Source: Paralvinella palmiformis (Eukaryota > Annelida > Polychaeta > Terebellida > Alvinellidae). Taken from it: DNA of 64,000 nucleotides. Positions 12,901-26,200 of this stretch are shown here, piece after piece. The stretch lies in the NCBI GenBank assembly GCA_025642065.1, contig JAODUP010000082.1, positions 426,001 to 490,000 of the forward strand, read 5' to 3'. How positions within the stretch are numbered: position 1 is the stretch's first letter; each line of letters begins with the position of its first letter. The position numbers and the translations under genes are program-made. The notes under the pieces were generated by a model. That model had not been told where the DNA came from. It worked only from the letters and a program-made list of their open reading frames with translations, and searched no databases.

Positions 12901-15900
12901 TTTACATTTAGATGGCTTCCATCATTAAGGCTTTATCCGTTGTCAGTCATCAGGGATGTATTGAGACAACTTATCCTATAACGATGGAACAAGCCAGACA
13001 GGTAACAGATTGAATTATTATTTAGCATATCATATTTATTTCTGCCTTTAGTTAATATTTTGTTAACTTTGTATGGCTTCAGAATGTAAAAGAAAAACTT
13101 GATGTTTATGTGACACGCACTGAATCATAATTGTAATGATGTAAAGATTATTTGCAGAATGATGTATGTGTGTGTGTGTGTGTGAAACAATAAAATATAA
13201 ATCTTGCTGTTTAAGGCCCTTTTTTGTGCACACATTAAGCTCTGTGGTAATGAGGCAAAGTGAAAGATGAAACGCCCTTCAGATGCTTGTATGAAAGCAA
13301 TAAGATTTTATACGTATATGTAATATAACTGAGGTAAAATATTCTGAACCCATAGAACTATTTGTATTTGTCTATATTTGATGTCGTTGTATATATAATG
13401 TACATTATATTATTGACATGATGACCAGAGGAACTTTAGGAAGTAGTGTCATGTGACAAACAGTTTCAGCTCACCGGTGTTTTGTTGTATGTGTCAGTAC
13501 ATTATGATCTAACTATTAAATTGATCTCGTTATGATATATAGCGTGTGCTCCGATGATCACGCCTCTATGGCCTCGTGGGTAGGAGCGTGGGACTTTCTT
13601 ATTCATGGTCATCCGTGATCGAATCCCTGCTGTGGCACTATAGTAGGAAGAGTTTTTCATCCAACCAGGCAACTGGTAAGGTTTTCTCCACTGAATATGC
13701 CATCTGTTGTAAATTGTAAATTTATTTAGAATTAGTCCTCATGGTGAAGCAGTAGATTACAGACCATATACATCTCCCTCATTTGAGGTAGTTAACCTGC
13801 GTAAAATAATTGCAATTTTGGCCATTATTATTATTATATAAGAGTATTTGACAATTAAAAGTATTCAATGGCTGAATTCGGTGGTTCAGCTCCACCTTGA
13901 GATTTCTACTAAAAATTGTTGAGTTTATAGCACATGGAATCAGATATTAATATTTCGGCTCACTCTGATAGAGATCACTTTGACATGTTTTTATTCCAAC
14001 TTTCTCCAGTCGGCGCTGTGGAAGTGGTACTTTCAGTCACTCAGAATATTAGTGGATGAGTAAATGATTATCTGGCCGAGATGAATATCGTCATTTTGCG
14101 GGATATAGATAGATAGATAATTGATTGACATAAATATATACACAGGTGACATATAATGTTAGATAATATTATGTCCAATATGAATTCAATATTAGTCTGC
14201 AATATTCCGCTAATTGTTCTGTGTCGTGCTTAAACAGTTCGGACAGATTGTGGGAAGTTTTCCAGTTGGATGCCTGTATTACACGGGCAGGTTCTTAGTT
14301 CAAATGGAATCAGTGCCCAATGGCCTGTTTCCACTCGAAGTTGATGTGAACTCAATTGCATTCTGGTCAAGGCTATGCGATCTGATTCATTGATGGTATA
14401 TGCAGTTTCAGTGCCTTACTGGGCTCCAAACTTGGGTTGAATATGATCATATCACGCCAATTCTTCAAAAACTACATTGGCTACCTGTTAGACAGTGTAT
14501 CCATTTCAAGATTTTAGTTAATAACTTATAATTCTATTAATGATATGGCGCCAGAATACCTGTGTGAACTGGTTTCCATTAGAAAGTCATCCCAAAAACT
14601 CAGGTCATCCAGTCAGATACTATTGCAGGTGCCAGTGTCTCGGCTCAAGTCATATGGTGATTGTGCATTTAGTGTTGCAGCCCCCACTTTGTGGAATAGG
14701 TTGCCAGCAGATATTAGAAATGCGTCGTCTCTTGAAAATTTTAAATCTCTTCTAAAAACACACCTATTCAGGGTCGTTTTCACAGATAAATAATTGTTAT
14801 CTTTTAAATCATTACAGGTTTTTTACAGATATATTATTTGGGGTATTATTATATTACATATTATTTGTACAGTGCCTTTGAATTGGGCACCTTATTAAAT
14901 ATACATTGTTATTATTATTATTATGAAGTCTCTATGTTGAGCGACGACTACTCTCCGATAGTGCCACCGACTTGTTCAAGTTCTTCATGAAAAGAGACCT
15001 TTGGGATGTATTGTAATCTGGGAGGGTTGATATTCTTTTCCCCATAGGGGATTTTGTACTAATCGTGAGGTTCACATTTACATAACTGTTCTTTATTTTA
15101 ATTTCTCTGAGGAACTTCATTTGCTTGTCCACTACTCTTTGCATTTGTTTGACCTGTTTCTAAGTAAACTAGGTCATTACAGGTTGTCTGATGGACTAAT
15201 AACATCTGTTTTAGTGTATTGTTGTATGGTGTTTCCACACTGCGGAGGTCATTTGTCAACCATGTCTCACATGAGTTTATTGTGTATGGACATTCATTAT
15301 TTTTCATAAGGAATTTTCTAACATTGGCTGCCTTGCTGGTGATATGGTCTTTGACTTGAGCTGCTGTGGGCTGATTAGATATTAAGGCACCAAGATACAC
15401 ATACTTCTTTGTTTTGGAGATAGCCACATCTTGTATGTTTAAGGGGGCCTCATCGTTATTATTTACAGTGAGGTACTGTGATTTGGTAGGGTGTAAGTTC
15501 ATACCTATGTCCTATGTACAGTTCTTCAACAGTTTGAGCTTAGTGTGGAGTTTTTCTCGTGAAGTAGCAAATAGAACCGTCTCATCCATGATCCACGAGC
15601 GGGATGAGACGTAGGTTTCCAAGCTAGTCATTGGGTCCAAAAGTGTTAACAGTGTCAAAGGTTGGGTCGATGTAAGCAGTAAAGTGATCGCAGCTACTGC
15701 TTCCACCTTGTTTTACTCCAAATATGGTGGTGGTGAATTTGTTATTTTCGATCGGTCCCATTGATGGCATGGATTGTTGTATGGGTTGTAAAAATTTATT
15801 TCCGCATCCTTTGTTATCTAAATACTGTTGTATCAGAGAGAGTTCGGTTAAGTTGTTTAAGTCTCGTTCTGGTCACACTTGGGATATATAGCCGTGGGAT

Positions 15901-18473
15901 GACTGCACGGGAAACAAATCCAACAGACACAGGCAAGAACCAGATTCGAACTTGCAATGTGGAGATTTGCAAGGCAGTGTTTTAACTCCTATGTCATTGA
16001 AACACTCTACCTTCAGCCGGAGAAAAATAACAGCCTACGTTGAAAGGTTTATTATTCAGTGATGAATATAAATTCTTGTTACTTTGCTGTTTACAGTTGA
16101 CCCATTGTGTCTTCTTGCATAATTTATCAGGCTATTAACAGGAGGCCGTAGTAAATGAGCTTTTGTGGTGTTATATCATTAAATCCCACACCCACTTGTC
16201 CATCCAGTTACACAATTAATCCCTATATAGTACTGTATCGTGCTATCACCTGTATGTATGTCATGAGACATGTTAACCACACTTGTGATATTTCTATATT
16301 ACAGCCTTGTGGCTATGTGCTATATAGAGCTGTACTGACCAGAGATATAGAGAATGCTATATTAGACCTAAATGTTGTCAGAGATAGAGGATATGTTATG
16401 TTAAATGAGGTAAGTTTATTGTTATTTAAAAAATTGTGTACCGAGATAATATAGGAAATGATGAGTGTATTGGTATTAGTATGGTCACAAACGTCAGCTG
16501 ATTATAGCTTGTTTGTTTGAATGTATATAATATATATATATATATATTTGTGTGTGTGTGCATATGTGTGTGTGTGCATTAATTGAACCTGCTCCTGGAT
16601 CCCAGAATACAGAGACAAGGAAACAATCTGATATTTATGTGAAATTGATAAAAACCAATTTAAATTACTCGAGATGATTCACGTCAGTAATATTAATAAA
16701 TGTGTATCTTAGACCAGATGAACTAATCACTTTGATGTAATAGACCATTTGCATAATTCATCTTTGGTTTACGAGCTTTCAGAATGTGTAAACATACACA
16801 GATGTACACCTAATATTGATCTTCTTTTTATCCCCCTCTTCGTCAGATATCAGTTGGTATGGTTTATCGTAACTCGCCTCCCATGACTGTTAATATAACT
16901 GGTCGTAAAGGACAGAAGTTAGACATTTTGGTGGAGAATATGGGCAGAATTAACTATGGCGCTGAGATTAATGAAAACCAAAAGGTAACTTTCGTCATCA
17001 TTGTTGGCAGTACTAACATCAATATATATATATATATATGAAATAAAATGTGTGCATGTTTTTCACAGCCAGATCGTATTACAGAGACGGTTGTTGTTTA
17101 TTTTCCAGGGACTCGTGGGTAATGTGACGTTAGACAAGACTATACTTACCTCTTGGCAGTACTGTAATATTAATCTGGAACATGTCTTTAACTCGGCTAA
17201 TGTTTTACATAACATATCCAGGTAGGAACTAATTATTTATATAACACTCTTTACGTAGTATGGTATAACATGTTCAAAGGTGCCTTACGTGTAAATAAAG
17301 TTTGACAATAAAAATATTTAAATGTTTTATATATATATATATATATACCTTTTTCAACCTTATTTTCGGCCTATTAAGAGATAAATAAAGGTCGTGGCAA
17401 TATTATGTTCAGTTATTATCTTAATTTGTGGCATTATTTTGTTGTATTACATCGATCCGTTAAAAACGATTATAAAGCAATAAATACAAAACATCCATCG
17501 AATATTGAAAACCGAGGCATAACAGCACAACAAGATCACGTGACATAACATGCAAAGTGGCAGCCCTAGTTTCAGCCTACGCAATACAACATAGTTCCTA
17601 CACTGGTATGATGAGCTGCTTGTTTCAATTTAATAATAATAATTACAAAATTAGACAAGTTTTAGTGATGCTAACATCGCATTAATCATACTACAATCTT
17701 TTTGTAATTGTGACAGTGGTTTGTCTCTCCTTCTCCAGACCATTCACACCTGGGTCCAGAAAAATATTTAATAATTAATAATAATTACAAAACTTCTATA
17801 GCGCCAACGTCCTCGAAAAGAATCGAGCTCAGTAGGGTACCTAGTATAGGGGTTGGCCAATCTCCTAGTCAGGACACGATACAAAATTCATCAACATATT
17901 TTAGTGCAGTCAAGGTGACACTGGAACTGGGTGGTAATTTTGTTTTATTGATTTGTGTTTACAAACAAATCACAAGAGATTTGCCCCAAATACGCATAGG
18001 TCAATTATTGGGACAGGCCAAAAATAGGGAATTAGCCGATATAAAATGTTTAACAAAATGGACATCTGATTATAGATTGTACAAAAGGCCAACAGTAAAA
18101 CATTAGCATATATATATATATATATAAATAAAATGAGTGACTAACTATTAATTAATTGCCTGTGTTTGTCTAATTAAGTGTCTGTCTTCTCGTTTTTTAG
18201 TATTTCATCAGATCTCATGACCACTCCTACATTTTACCAAGGTAGCTTTGTCCTTAATATAGGTCAGGTACCAGCAGATACGTATCTTAACATGTGTGGC
18301 TGGAATAAGGTAACATTTTACTACATTTAAACATGTTAGAATTTGTATTACCAGCCAGGAATAGGCTGTTGTTATAATAATTTATGCCGGTTGCAAATTT
18401 GGCAGTAAAACAATTAAAAAGTGAATTGTTTTTGCGTTAAGGTTTAAGGATCTGACTTTCTCTGCATACACAT

Positions 18474-18513
<40 letters not shown>

Positions 18514-18882
18514 ATATTCCATCACACAGTTCTAATTGTTATTTGAATATATTTTTAGGGTCAGGCACTTATAAATGGGTTTAATGTTGGACGATATTGG
18601 CCCACAGCCGGTCCACAGGTTACTCTTTATGTACCAGGAATACTCATCAAGCCGTATCCAGAAGTCAACGTTGTTGTGCTGTTTGAACTGATGGGGGCAC
18701 CATCTGGTTGCCATGGTGATGGTCAAGGTGACCAGACTCGATGTGATATAAGACTAGAGAAGGAGAGCATTATGGGGGCTAAATGTGTTGGTAATGGAGA
18801 CATTGTTACGTTAAGATCTGCCAGCAAAAATATGTCGGTTAACGGATGGAAATGGATGGACCAGAAGCAACTGGTCAAATGA
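1191..18882 (+). CDS. GLB1: Acid beta-galactosidase (GH35, GLB1/GLB1L family), 17 exons
   Basis: Lysosomal enzyme removing terminal beta-galactose from glycolipids, glycoproteins and keratan sulfate. Coding exons: 1191-1238, 5269-5459, 5918-6068, 6372-6435, 7523-7617, 7820-8009, 8146-8198, 9146-9267, 9397-9437, 10399-10511, 12452-12523, 12912-13001, 16305-16409, 16847-16984, 17109-17221, 18201-18309, 18559-18882. All junctions are GT-AG, phases agree and the sum is 2019 nt (672 aa; human GLB1 677). Exon 1 encodes a signal peptide ([16 protein letters not shown]). The GH35 barrel follows with [22 protein letters not shown] and PYICAEWE. The acid/base Glu is E187 in ENEYGSY and the nucleophile E268 in [25 protein letters not shown] closes the barrel and the C-terminal beta domain has [11 protein letters not shown]. 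For exon 6 I preferred the donor at 8010 over 8014 because only it keeps frame with 8146. Seen: frame, motifs, splice sites. GLB1 versus GLB1L orthology is undecided. Introns 1, 10 and 12 carry transposons. Confidence 0.93.
2051..3159. mobile_element. hAT-like DNA transposon inserted into the LINE
   Basis: The left end reads CAGGGTTGGGTTTCTGAC from 2051. The right end, read inward on the other strand from 3159, is CAGGGTTGGCAGGTTTCTGA. Flanking 8-mers are GGTCTGAC (2043-2050) and TGTCTGAC (3160-3167), 7 of 8 identical, the 8-bp target duplication expected of hAT. Removing the element and one duplicate rejoins the LINE peptide LYKALVRPHLE, which independently confirms the boundaries. Only a BED-finger fragment remains inside, with no transposase domain, so it is non-autonomous (1109 bp). 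A CAGAAAGGTATTTCTGAT-like stretch occurs just inside both ends. Confidence 0.85.
2199..2429 (-). pseudogene. BED-type zinc-finger fragment from a hAT transposase
   Basis: The minus-strand peptide [19 protein letters not shown] is followed by [20 protein letters not shown], with the W, C-x2-C and late His spacing of a BED zinc finger (DNA-binding N-terminus of hAT transposases). No RNase-H-like catalytic domain or dimerisation domain follows, and a Ser/Thr/Ala/Pro-rich tail ends in a stop. It lies within the hAT element's terminal repeats, so it is the remnant of that element's transposase and not a host gene. Confidence 0.7.
4935..5208. mobile_element. MITE (CAGACATGGGG family), copy 1
   Basis: Starts CAGACATGGGGTCAATTCC and ends with its complement (GGAATTGACCCCATATATGTCT, slightly disrupted). 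The interior is AT-rich, made of TTGGAATTG blocks, with a central palindromic stretch around TAGGTACTCCGAGTA. It lies in GLB1 intron 1 just before exon 2. The structure suggests a non-autonomous DNA transposon able to fold into one long hairpin. Confidence 0.7.
10621..11602. mobile_element. Tc1/mariner-like non-autonomous element in GLB1 intron 10
   Basis: An inverted repeat of about 28 bp bounds 982 bp: left GAGTAGACATTGG...TTTTCGGACACTT, right (complement) GAGTAGATATGGC...TTTTCGGACACTT. Both ends are flanked by TA, the usual mariner target duplication. Further GTGTCTGAAT(A/T)CTGC blocks related to the ends occur inside. No transposase ORF is visible. Confidence 0.7.
13207..13300 (-). mobile_element. 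Degenerate SINE body (GLB1 intron 12)
   Basis: AAAGATGAAACGCCCTTCAG and the preceding GTGG-TAATGA match the body of the SINE copies at 28405 and 31084. The tRNA-like head is not recognisable here, so this is a 5'-truncated or eroded copy. Confidence 0.45.
13556..13710 (+). mobile_element. tRNA-derived SINE (second family) in GLB1 intron 12
   Basis: A-box-like TGGCCTCGTGGGTAGGAGCG and B-box-like GTGATCGAATCCC are spaced as in a tRNA, followed by a tail ending TCTCCACTGAATATGCC. The tail resembles that of the element at 27905. The tRNA fold looks imperfect, so it is a SINE head and not a working tRNA gene. Confidence 0.5.
14400..14930 (+). mobile_element. L2/CR1-like LINE 3' end in GLB1 intron 12
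   Basis: Translation gives the C-terminal signature of L2-type reverse transcriptases: [20 protein letters not shown], then [14 protein letters not shown] and [19 protein letters not shown], ending [12 protein letters not shown] stop or frameshift lies before MAPEY. The element ends in (ATT)n at about 14910-14925, the short-repeat tail usual for this group. It is a 5'-truncated insertion. Confidence 0.85.
14935..15715 (-). mobile_element. Non-LTR reverse transcriptase fragment (GLB1 intron 12)
   Basis: The minus strand encodes [20 protein letters not shown] (block C region; the usual xDD reads IMDET here, so an active-site Asp is changed). After a frameshift follows [20 protein letters not shown] and then [11 protein letters not shown], the typical RT thumb segment. 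The downstream C-terminus is partial. It abuts the L2-like tail at about 14930 in the opposite orientation, indicating two separate insertions. Confidence 0.75.
17650..17905 (-). mobile_element. LINE 3'UTR fragment in GLB1 intron 15
   Basis: About 250 bp is strongly similar to 21125-21375: shared TTAGTGATGCTAACATCGCA, ACCATTCACACCTGGGTCCA and a GAGCTCAGT segment. At 21391-21660 the other copy continues into an L2-like C-terminal peptide on the minus strand, so both are LINE 3' ends in minus orientation. This copy stops before the coding part. Confidence 0.65.
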
Positions 18883-20280
18883 ACTCGCGCGCGCACACAC
18901 GCACATTGACCTTTCAGGTCCATTTTGGTACCCATGGACATTGGTTGATGACTACTCCTCACAGAATTCACAAGTCCAGGTTGAACCTTTTTATTCATGG
19001 ATGAAACGTTGAAACAAATTGGACAATGTTATGATTTGACCTCTGTGTACTAAAAACTGGTGCTCTGAGAGTGCCTGTATACTTCCAAGTGATTGTTAAA
19101 ATGATATAGAACTAATCATCGATAATGATTGTATAGAGTGAAATTTACATAAATTTTATATAAATACTGCATTCAGGTATCACATACTGTGCATATTAAA
19201 ATGATCAGTATGTTTGTGCGTGTGTGTTAATAATTTTTCACGTCCGTGCGATAAACATCGCTTCACATTTAAAATCAAGCTTTATTTTTCAATACTGGAA
19301 CATTTTTACAAAATGTGAGTGACTGGACATCACATATTTTATATTTCCTGTGAAAAATTACAGGAGCTAGATCTATAAAAGCCACTAATGGATTATAAAT
19401 ATAATGCATTTAGGAGCTGAAAATAAAACAGTATATTTCATTTTGGTTATCGTTGCAGCCTGCCCTGGAAATGGCAATAGATTAATAATACACACTGAAA
19501 TAAACCAAACACGATGAGAATAAAAACAACACAACTGCTCATTTTATAAATACAGAGATATAAAATAAACAGGGTAAGATATCGTGTGAAAATGTATGAC
19601 TGTACACGACTAGTCTGTGTATAATAACCATCAAATTAGAAAAAGTGACCGTGCATTAAAATCAAACAATGTTTAGAAGCAAAGGAAACATGCACATCAT
19701 AAAAAGATACCTTTTTTGTTAACCAGTTTCAAATTTTGCAGCAAGATCTTCAAAAGTATTGTTAGTTCAAGTTTCATGAAGGCAGTTAATATTAACGTCA
19801 TCTCACGTCAAAATATTATTCATTTAGCAAATAAAATATGATTAAAACAGAAATTCTACACATATTGTAGTAAACATATTTACATAACATTTTAACATGT
19901 AACTTGTTAGAATATATAAATTCAGTATGTATATGGACACATTACAGTGTAGTCCTCCCTGTATTTGATTTCTTATTGCTGTATATAACATGTAATAAAT
20001 ATATAAATATGCCTCACTGTGACAAATGTAGTAATGACTCAGCTTCCACAAATAATCTGTAATCCTTTGATAAATTAAAAACCTTGACCCCTCATTACTT
20101 TTTGTGCACAATCATGCCATGATAAGCAATCCCTGTGTTTTGAACATCAATTGAAATTAAATGGAAACGAATAATCGCAAGAAATGTCCAACCATCATCA
20201 AATCTTCATTCACGGCACATTGCCTAAAATAACCCATCATAAAAGCAATATGTCGGAAAAAAACCTGTGTGGTCAACCAA
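18883..20280. other. Convergent 3' regions of GLB1 and the WBP1/VOPP1-like gene
   Basis: No coding potential is seen. The 3'UTRs of two converging genes must share this 1.4 kb. Plus-strand AATAAA signals occur at 19422-19427 and 19499-19504 (candidates for GLB1). The nearest clear minus-strand AATAAA is at 19281-19286. If both are used the two transcripts would overlap at their 3' ends. Confidence 0.5.
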
Positions 20281-23200
20281 CTAATTATTGAAGCCGGAAA
20301 CTGTTTGTGTTTTACAGTCATACTTTGTTCCACCGCGAGATGTTGCCACTGATGGTGTATCCTCACAACTGTCATCAGCTGTTATATTGCTAGATGAGGT
20401 GATTTGGTTCTGGTTACCATGGTGATTTGTATCTGTTGTCATAGTAACAGCTAGTGGTGAGTATGGTGGTAGCTGAACGCCATCTGGAGATCAAACACAG
20501 ATTAAGACATTGGTTCAGAAAAAATCTAGATTAGACACTCAAAATAAACCTAAAAGAAACAAGTTAAATCTTTGAGCTTCTATTAGGAGAACATATTATC
20601 TGCTAATCTCTAATAAATGATGAGCCATATCAGGTCTACCAATATATGGCTCGACACTGTACTATATGGTTTTCTAAGGAACTGCTGCCTGGACAGTGAT
20701 TTGCTCATCAGATGAACCACGTGTCAGATCTTGGGAATTTTTTTTACCATAATTTGAGTAATCAAGAACAAATACATGATTGGGTGGTTTTTAGCCTTTG
20801 GAGTTGGTGAAATCGTGGGGATAATGGGCACTTGTGGGCATCTCCTCGGGTAAGCAATCGACAAACATGGATAACTTGATTTATTTTGAATCCAGATGTT
20901 GCAATATATTTATTTAACAATGGTTCTATATCAGCATCCTACTCTAACAAACATGTAACCGTGGAGACTAAGAAGCATAACTAGGTAAAGGAACTGTTGG
21001 GGTGGAGGGGGGGGTGCAATGATAATAGTTTGATGTTGTCTCTCTTCCCATCAAGAAATACTCACTTCATTTTCAAAAGACGAGTTTGATACACGACTAA
21101 GTTAAGCTATTACAGTAGCTGACCATTAGACAAGTTTTAGTGATGCTAACATCGCATTAATCATACTACAATCTTTTTGTAATTGTGACAGTGCTTTGTG
21201 TCCTTTTCTAGACCATTCACACCTGGGTCCAGAAAAATATTTAATAATTAATAATAACTACAAACTTCTATCGCCCCAGTATCCTCAAAAAGAATTGAGC
21301 TCAGTGGCAGACCTAGTACAGGGGTTGGGCAATCTCATAGTCGGGGTACGATTCAAAGCTCATCAACAAATGATCAGATGGAGTGGAAACTTAGGAAGGA
21401 TAAGCGAGTCTGAAAAGGTGAGTTTTTAAATGGTGACAGAAAGAAACTATGCTATTTGATGACTTAACTTGTTCAGAGAATGAATTCAAAAGAGTAGGGA
21501 CAACAACTGAAAAAGCACGAGTCCCAGACCCATTTTTAATGTCACTGAATGCTCCGAATAACTCAAATTTGTCTTGCTTCCAGCAGTAAGTATTATGCTG
21601 AAAATGATGGAGACCAGATATAAACGGTGACTTACTGATATTAGTAACTAGACTGAGATAAAAATTAATGGCCACCGAGATGATGAACTTGGTAATGAGG
21701 ATGTACAGTTGTTGTTGTTGTTGTTATGATCTGTTATCAGTACAATGATTCTTGTTAATGAGCTCATGGATATTATAAACTTACTGCCTGCAAAAGCTGT
21801 CTGTTGGCCAGGATATGGTGGGAGTTCAGGATCTTTGTTTGGTGGATAAACATCTGGATGCGACACGACCTGTAATGTGAAGTACACATAAGAGCAATAC
21901 GTATTACAGGAAACATAACATGCAGACATGGGGTTGATTCCATTTTGTCAATTCCAATTAATTCCAATTACACATCAAATTTACTAATTCAAATTTGATC
22001 AATTCAAATTTTTTACCTACTACTTTTTACCACGAGTAGGTACTTGAAATACCGACTCAGAATAGTTTATATTCTAAGTAGGATAGTCACGGAAGAAATA
22101 ATTCTGAATTAAAAATTTAAGCGGCAAATTAATTTGTGGATTTAATTCTTCTTTGGGAGCAAACTTCAATTCCAATTTTATCAATTCCAATTCCATTTTT
22201 TCTTTAAATAAGCAATTCCAATTCCAGAATTGCCCATCAATTCCAATTTCAGATTTGAATTGACCCCATGTCTGATAAGATGTATGATGAGGAATGTGAC
22301 ATCCCCCATAACAGAGAGCACGATATAACCTAGAACAGATAACATTATTTCAACCATAAAATAAAATGGTGCTGCTAATAGGGAAACCCCTCCTCGTAGT
22401 CCATTCCTCGATGTGGTGAGGGAGCTCGTATATGTCTCAGTGACTGAGAAAGCTATGCCAGTAGCAGCTTCGGCTTCAGCTAGGGACAACGAAGCTGGGA
22501 CTGGTCAATCGGTAGAGACTAGACTGATACGGACTAATGTACTTAAGAATTTGGGTGCCAGATCCTGAAAAACACCTGACAGTAGTTTAGCAACTCGGAT
22601 ATGATTATGATAACTTTGTATAGCCTTGGCATTGGTCTCACTTGAAACTCATCACCAACAAGCTACTACTCCCTCAGCCAATAAGATGATCAAATTTAAG
22701 CTTTTCATTGCTGAATGAAACATCCCACAGATACAACTCCTACTGCTCTACCAACATGACCATGAGAGCACACCTCTTTTGTACATTTACACCACAATGA
22801 AGATAATTACTTCAGAATACGCTGGTGGAGATGGAAAAATCTGCGTTGATATCTGCGCATCTGGATAGACTGGCTGCACTGTTGTGGTAGTTGTTGTGGT
22901 GCTGGCCGAGTTAGACGCTGCTGCCCTCTGTTGACTATTTTGGGTACTAAATCCTGAGAATAGCGACACAGGGAAGGAGGGCGAGAACTGCCAGTCTGGA
23001 TAGGTCCTTGAGCTCTCTCCGAACACTGCCTGATGTCTGGCAAGCAGCAGCTGATGACGACGATAATAGCTACAACCGCCGAAACATGACATCAGCACAA
23101 AGAGGATGACGAACCTGAAATAACAAGGGAATCACTCTCAATAAACAGTGAAATAACGGCAACAAAGGACTCCATACTAACAGCAAGCTGTCCTTTAATA

Positions 23201-26200
23201 TTAGTGTCATCGCGTACTCAAACACAGATACACTGAGCCAAGGCTAAAATTTTGAAACATGTCGAACTCGTCTATTAGCATCTGACAGCCATACATCTAC
23301 TTTAATAAAATAAAAATACAATATTTGGTGACTTTTATTTAATAATTATTGAGTAGAAGTGATATAATACTACAAGATATCACACTATTTAGGACTCCAT
23401 AAAACAGTAAGAAGTGAATGGCACCAGTTTATCTAAGGTTTTTAACAGCTTTAAACCCAATCCTGTTTTCTTGATTGATTAGCTCAACAGGTCCAAACTG
23501 TGTGAAGGTATTTATTATCTAGACTTAGACTGTCCATTATTGTTCACGGATACTGAGCTAAATTTATGTCATATTATATACAGTCAAATGCAGCCCTAAA
23601 TGTGAGGTATAATGTCAATCAACAATAAAAGTCTGATTTACGAAATATGACGTGAAAATAACTGACCCCTGACTCTTTTTATTTATTTTTTGGTGACATG
23701 AAGGATGATTCAGCAGACCAGTTCTAATAAAAAAATTCTGAACAATCACGATCAGAAACTGCTTACAGAATTCCCCTCTGGAAACCTCCACCAAATTACT
23801 TAATTTTTCTTTCTTTGGCTTTACGTAAATTTTAAATGTGAGCAAGTGAACTAAAATACCATGTAACACAGCAACACACACAAAAATTACAACAGTGTAT
23901 CTACTAAGAGTATCATACAAAACTACTCCATCCTAGGGAAGACAGTCTGTTTATTTAAAAATAGTCTACCCCATTACAACATGAGTACTGATGTCCTTAG
24001 ACATGGACAGCACTATGATTGGTCTGCACTAAAGTTTATCCCAGGCCAACAGTCTGTGTGACATCAGTGGTAGAACTAGAGGGGGGGGGGGGTAAAACCT
24101 CAGCTCAGTCAGTACGTTGTATTTTCATGTTGGCTAAATCATGTGACACAAATGGTTTTCAATCAAATTGGAATAATGATTTAATGACGTAATATCGTTA
24201 ATGCTAGTGCAGCAATGTTGAAAACTAAATGCTGCTTCACATCAAATCGACTTAGTATAAAATAGGTCTATTCTTTTATATGTTCATTTGGTCAGAATCC
24301 ACAATTATGCTATGCAATAAACAACTGAACAAACTCTACAAACAAATAAATTAAAAAATTAATTAAAAAGTCTGTTCTGGAATAAACCATGCAGCTGGAT
24401 GCTCTGGATGAAGCTTTGTGTTTTTGTATGTCTGTCTTTATCGAGGGTATCTCATCTGTAGTAGAGGGCAGTTTCATCAGTGTTGTAGATTTATTTTCAT
24501 CGAAGCATTTCCTGAGGATACCCATAGGTGTAAACTCATCAGCAACTATTGTATCAGCTGAGCTCACTTCGCCAGTAATTTTTGCTTGCGTTATGACATG
24601 ATGATGTTGGCAATGATTCATCCAGCCTTGAACTAACTAACAGATTCATCAGGGTTATCTATGTGAAGTTGTTCAGTGTTAAATTTCTGAACCTGTACAC
24701 TCAAAACAGTGCAGCCGATCTTGCCTTCATGAACCGTGTAAATATTGCCTTGTCAAAGTCGAAGACAGTTCTTGTATTCTTTCATCGCATCGCATCTTTC
24801 ATCGCATCAGTGGAATTAATTACATCAACAAAATAGCTAACCTTTTTCATCTTTTATCCACCCACAATTAGTAGATCCTGACATACCATTATTACAGGAG
24901 TCTCTGTCTTATGATTTACCTGATTGACCTGTTGGGATCATTTCCTATTTCTCCCTAACATATTTTCGTTTCCACATCTTCTCAGCTTCAGTATGGTAGT
25001 TATGATAATGATGGAAACATGGGGGGCTTTAGATGGAAATATTTTCTCTACCCGTCATTAATAAAACATGAATAATAGATGTGAATTGAGATACAAGTAA
25101 TCTGAATTAATTTATAGGTTGAGCCACATAGGATGGATGGTGATGAATGGCCACTTGAATGGACGAAACCGTCACCATGATCCGTGGTCCAGCACGCTAC
25201 CGCTAGACCACGGAGGCGCCCTGTTGCTTATACAGATTACCACAGCAAAAGCACACTATATTGCTCAATTTAATTATGTTTTACTGATTTAAAAGAGATA
25301 GCACATATCAAAGCACATGAAAGGTTTATGAGGGATGTCCACCGACAAAAAATCTTAATTAAAAAATAGTCCAAATAAAATATTTTACTTACCAGAAATA
25401 CCACATATTCCACACACTCCATCTTAATTGACTGCGATAATGATGTTCTAAATCTGTTGGTATGCAGCAGGTTGCTCCACAGCACTTATGAGGTTCTTCA
25501 CACCTGAGACAGGGAGGACCACATCTGTATAACTCATAACATCATTATGCTACCAGTCTTACAACCATACAACTCCCACGGTAGCATACAACTTACACCA
25601 CTCCAAGGGCTATATTCACTTATTTCCATAATAGGTTAGTATTAGATGTTTAAGTCCAATTAAATTTTAATAAAATCCCATTGACAGTTTCATATGCAGC
25701 GTAATTAAAATGCTAGGCCTGATCAATTATTTAGATCAACATTACACTAAAGACACAAAAATTACCGATTTTGTTCAAAATGTTTTCCATCAAGATGTTG
25801 TTTGGGGAATAATTACAAATAATTCCAACAGATATATATATCCAAATGTATAATTGTTGTATAACTGATTTTGCAGATTTACCAATTCCAGTGTTGTTTT
25901 CTTAAATTTTCAATTTCAAAATAGGAATTCCAATTACATAACAGAACCAACTCCAAATTCTGTTTGCTGCCAGGGTGTTTCAAACTTTTGTTTGTTACAT
26001 TTTTTTATTGAATGAAGTGAAATAGGACTACTTTTGACAAAGTCTTATACTGAAAACCAACTTCACAAACAAGGCGATTGAAATATAATTTACAGCTTAT
26101 TAAAACATTTAACAAAATATCCATCTACCCACCCAGTTAACACATTAATTTTATTTGTCCCGATGACAAGCGTGTGATGGTTGATGAGACTGTTTTACTG

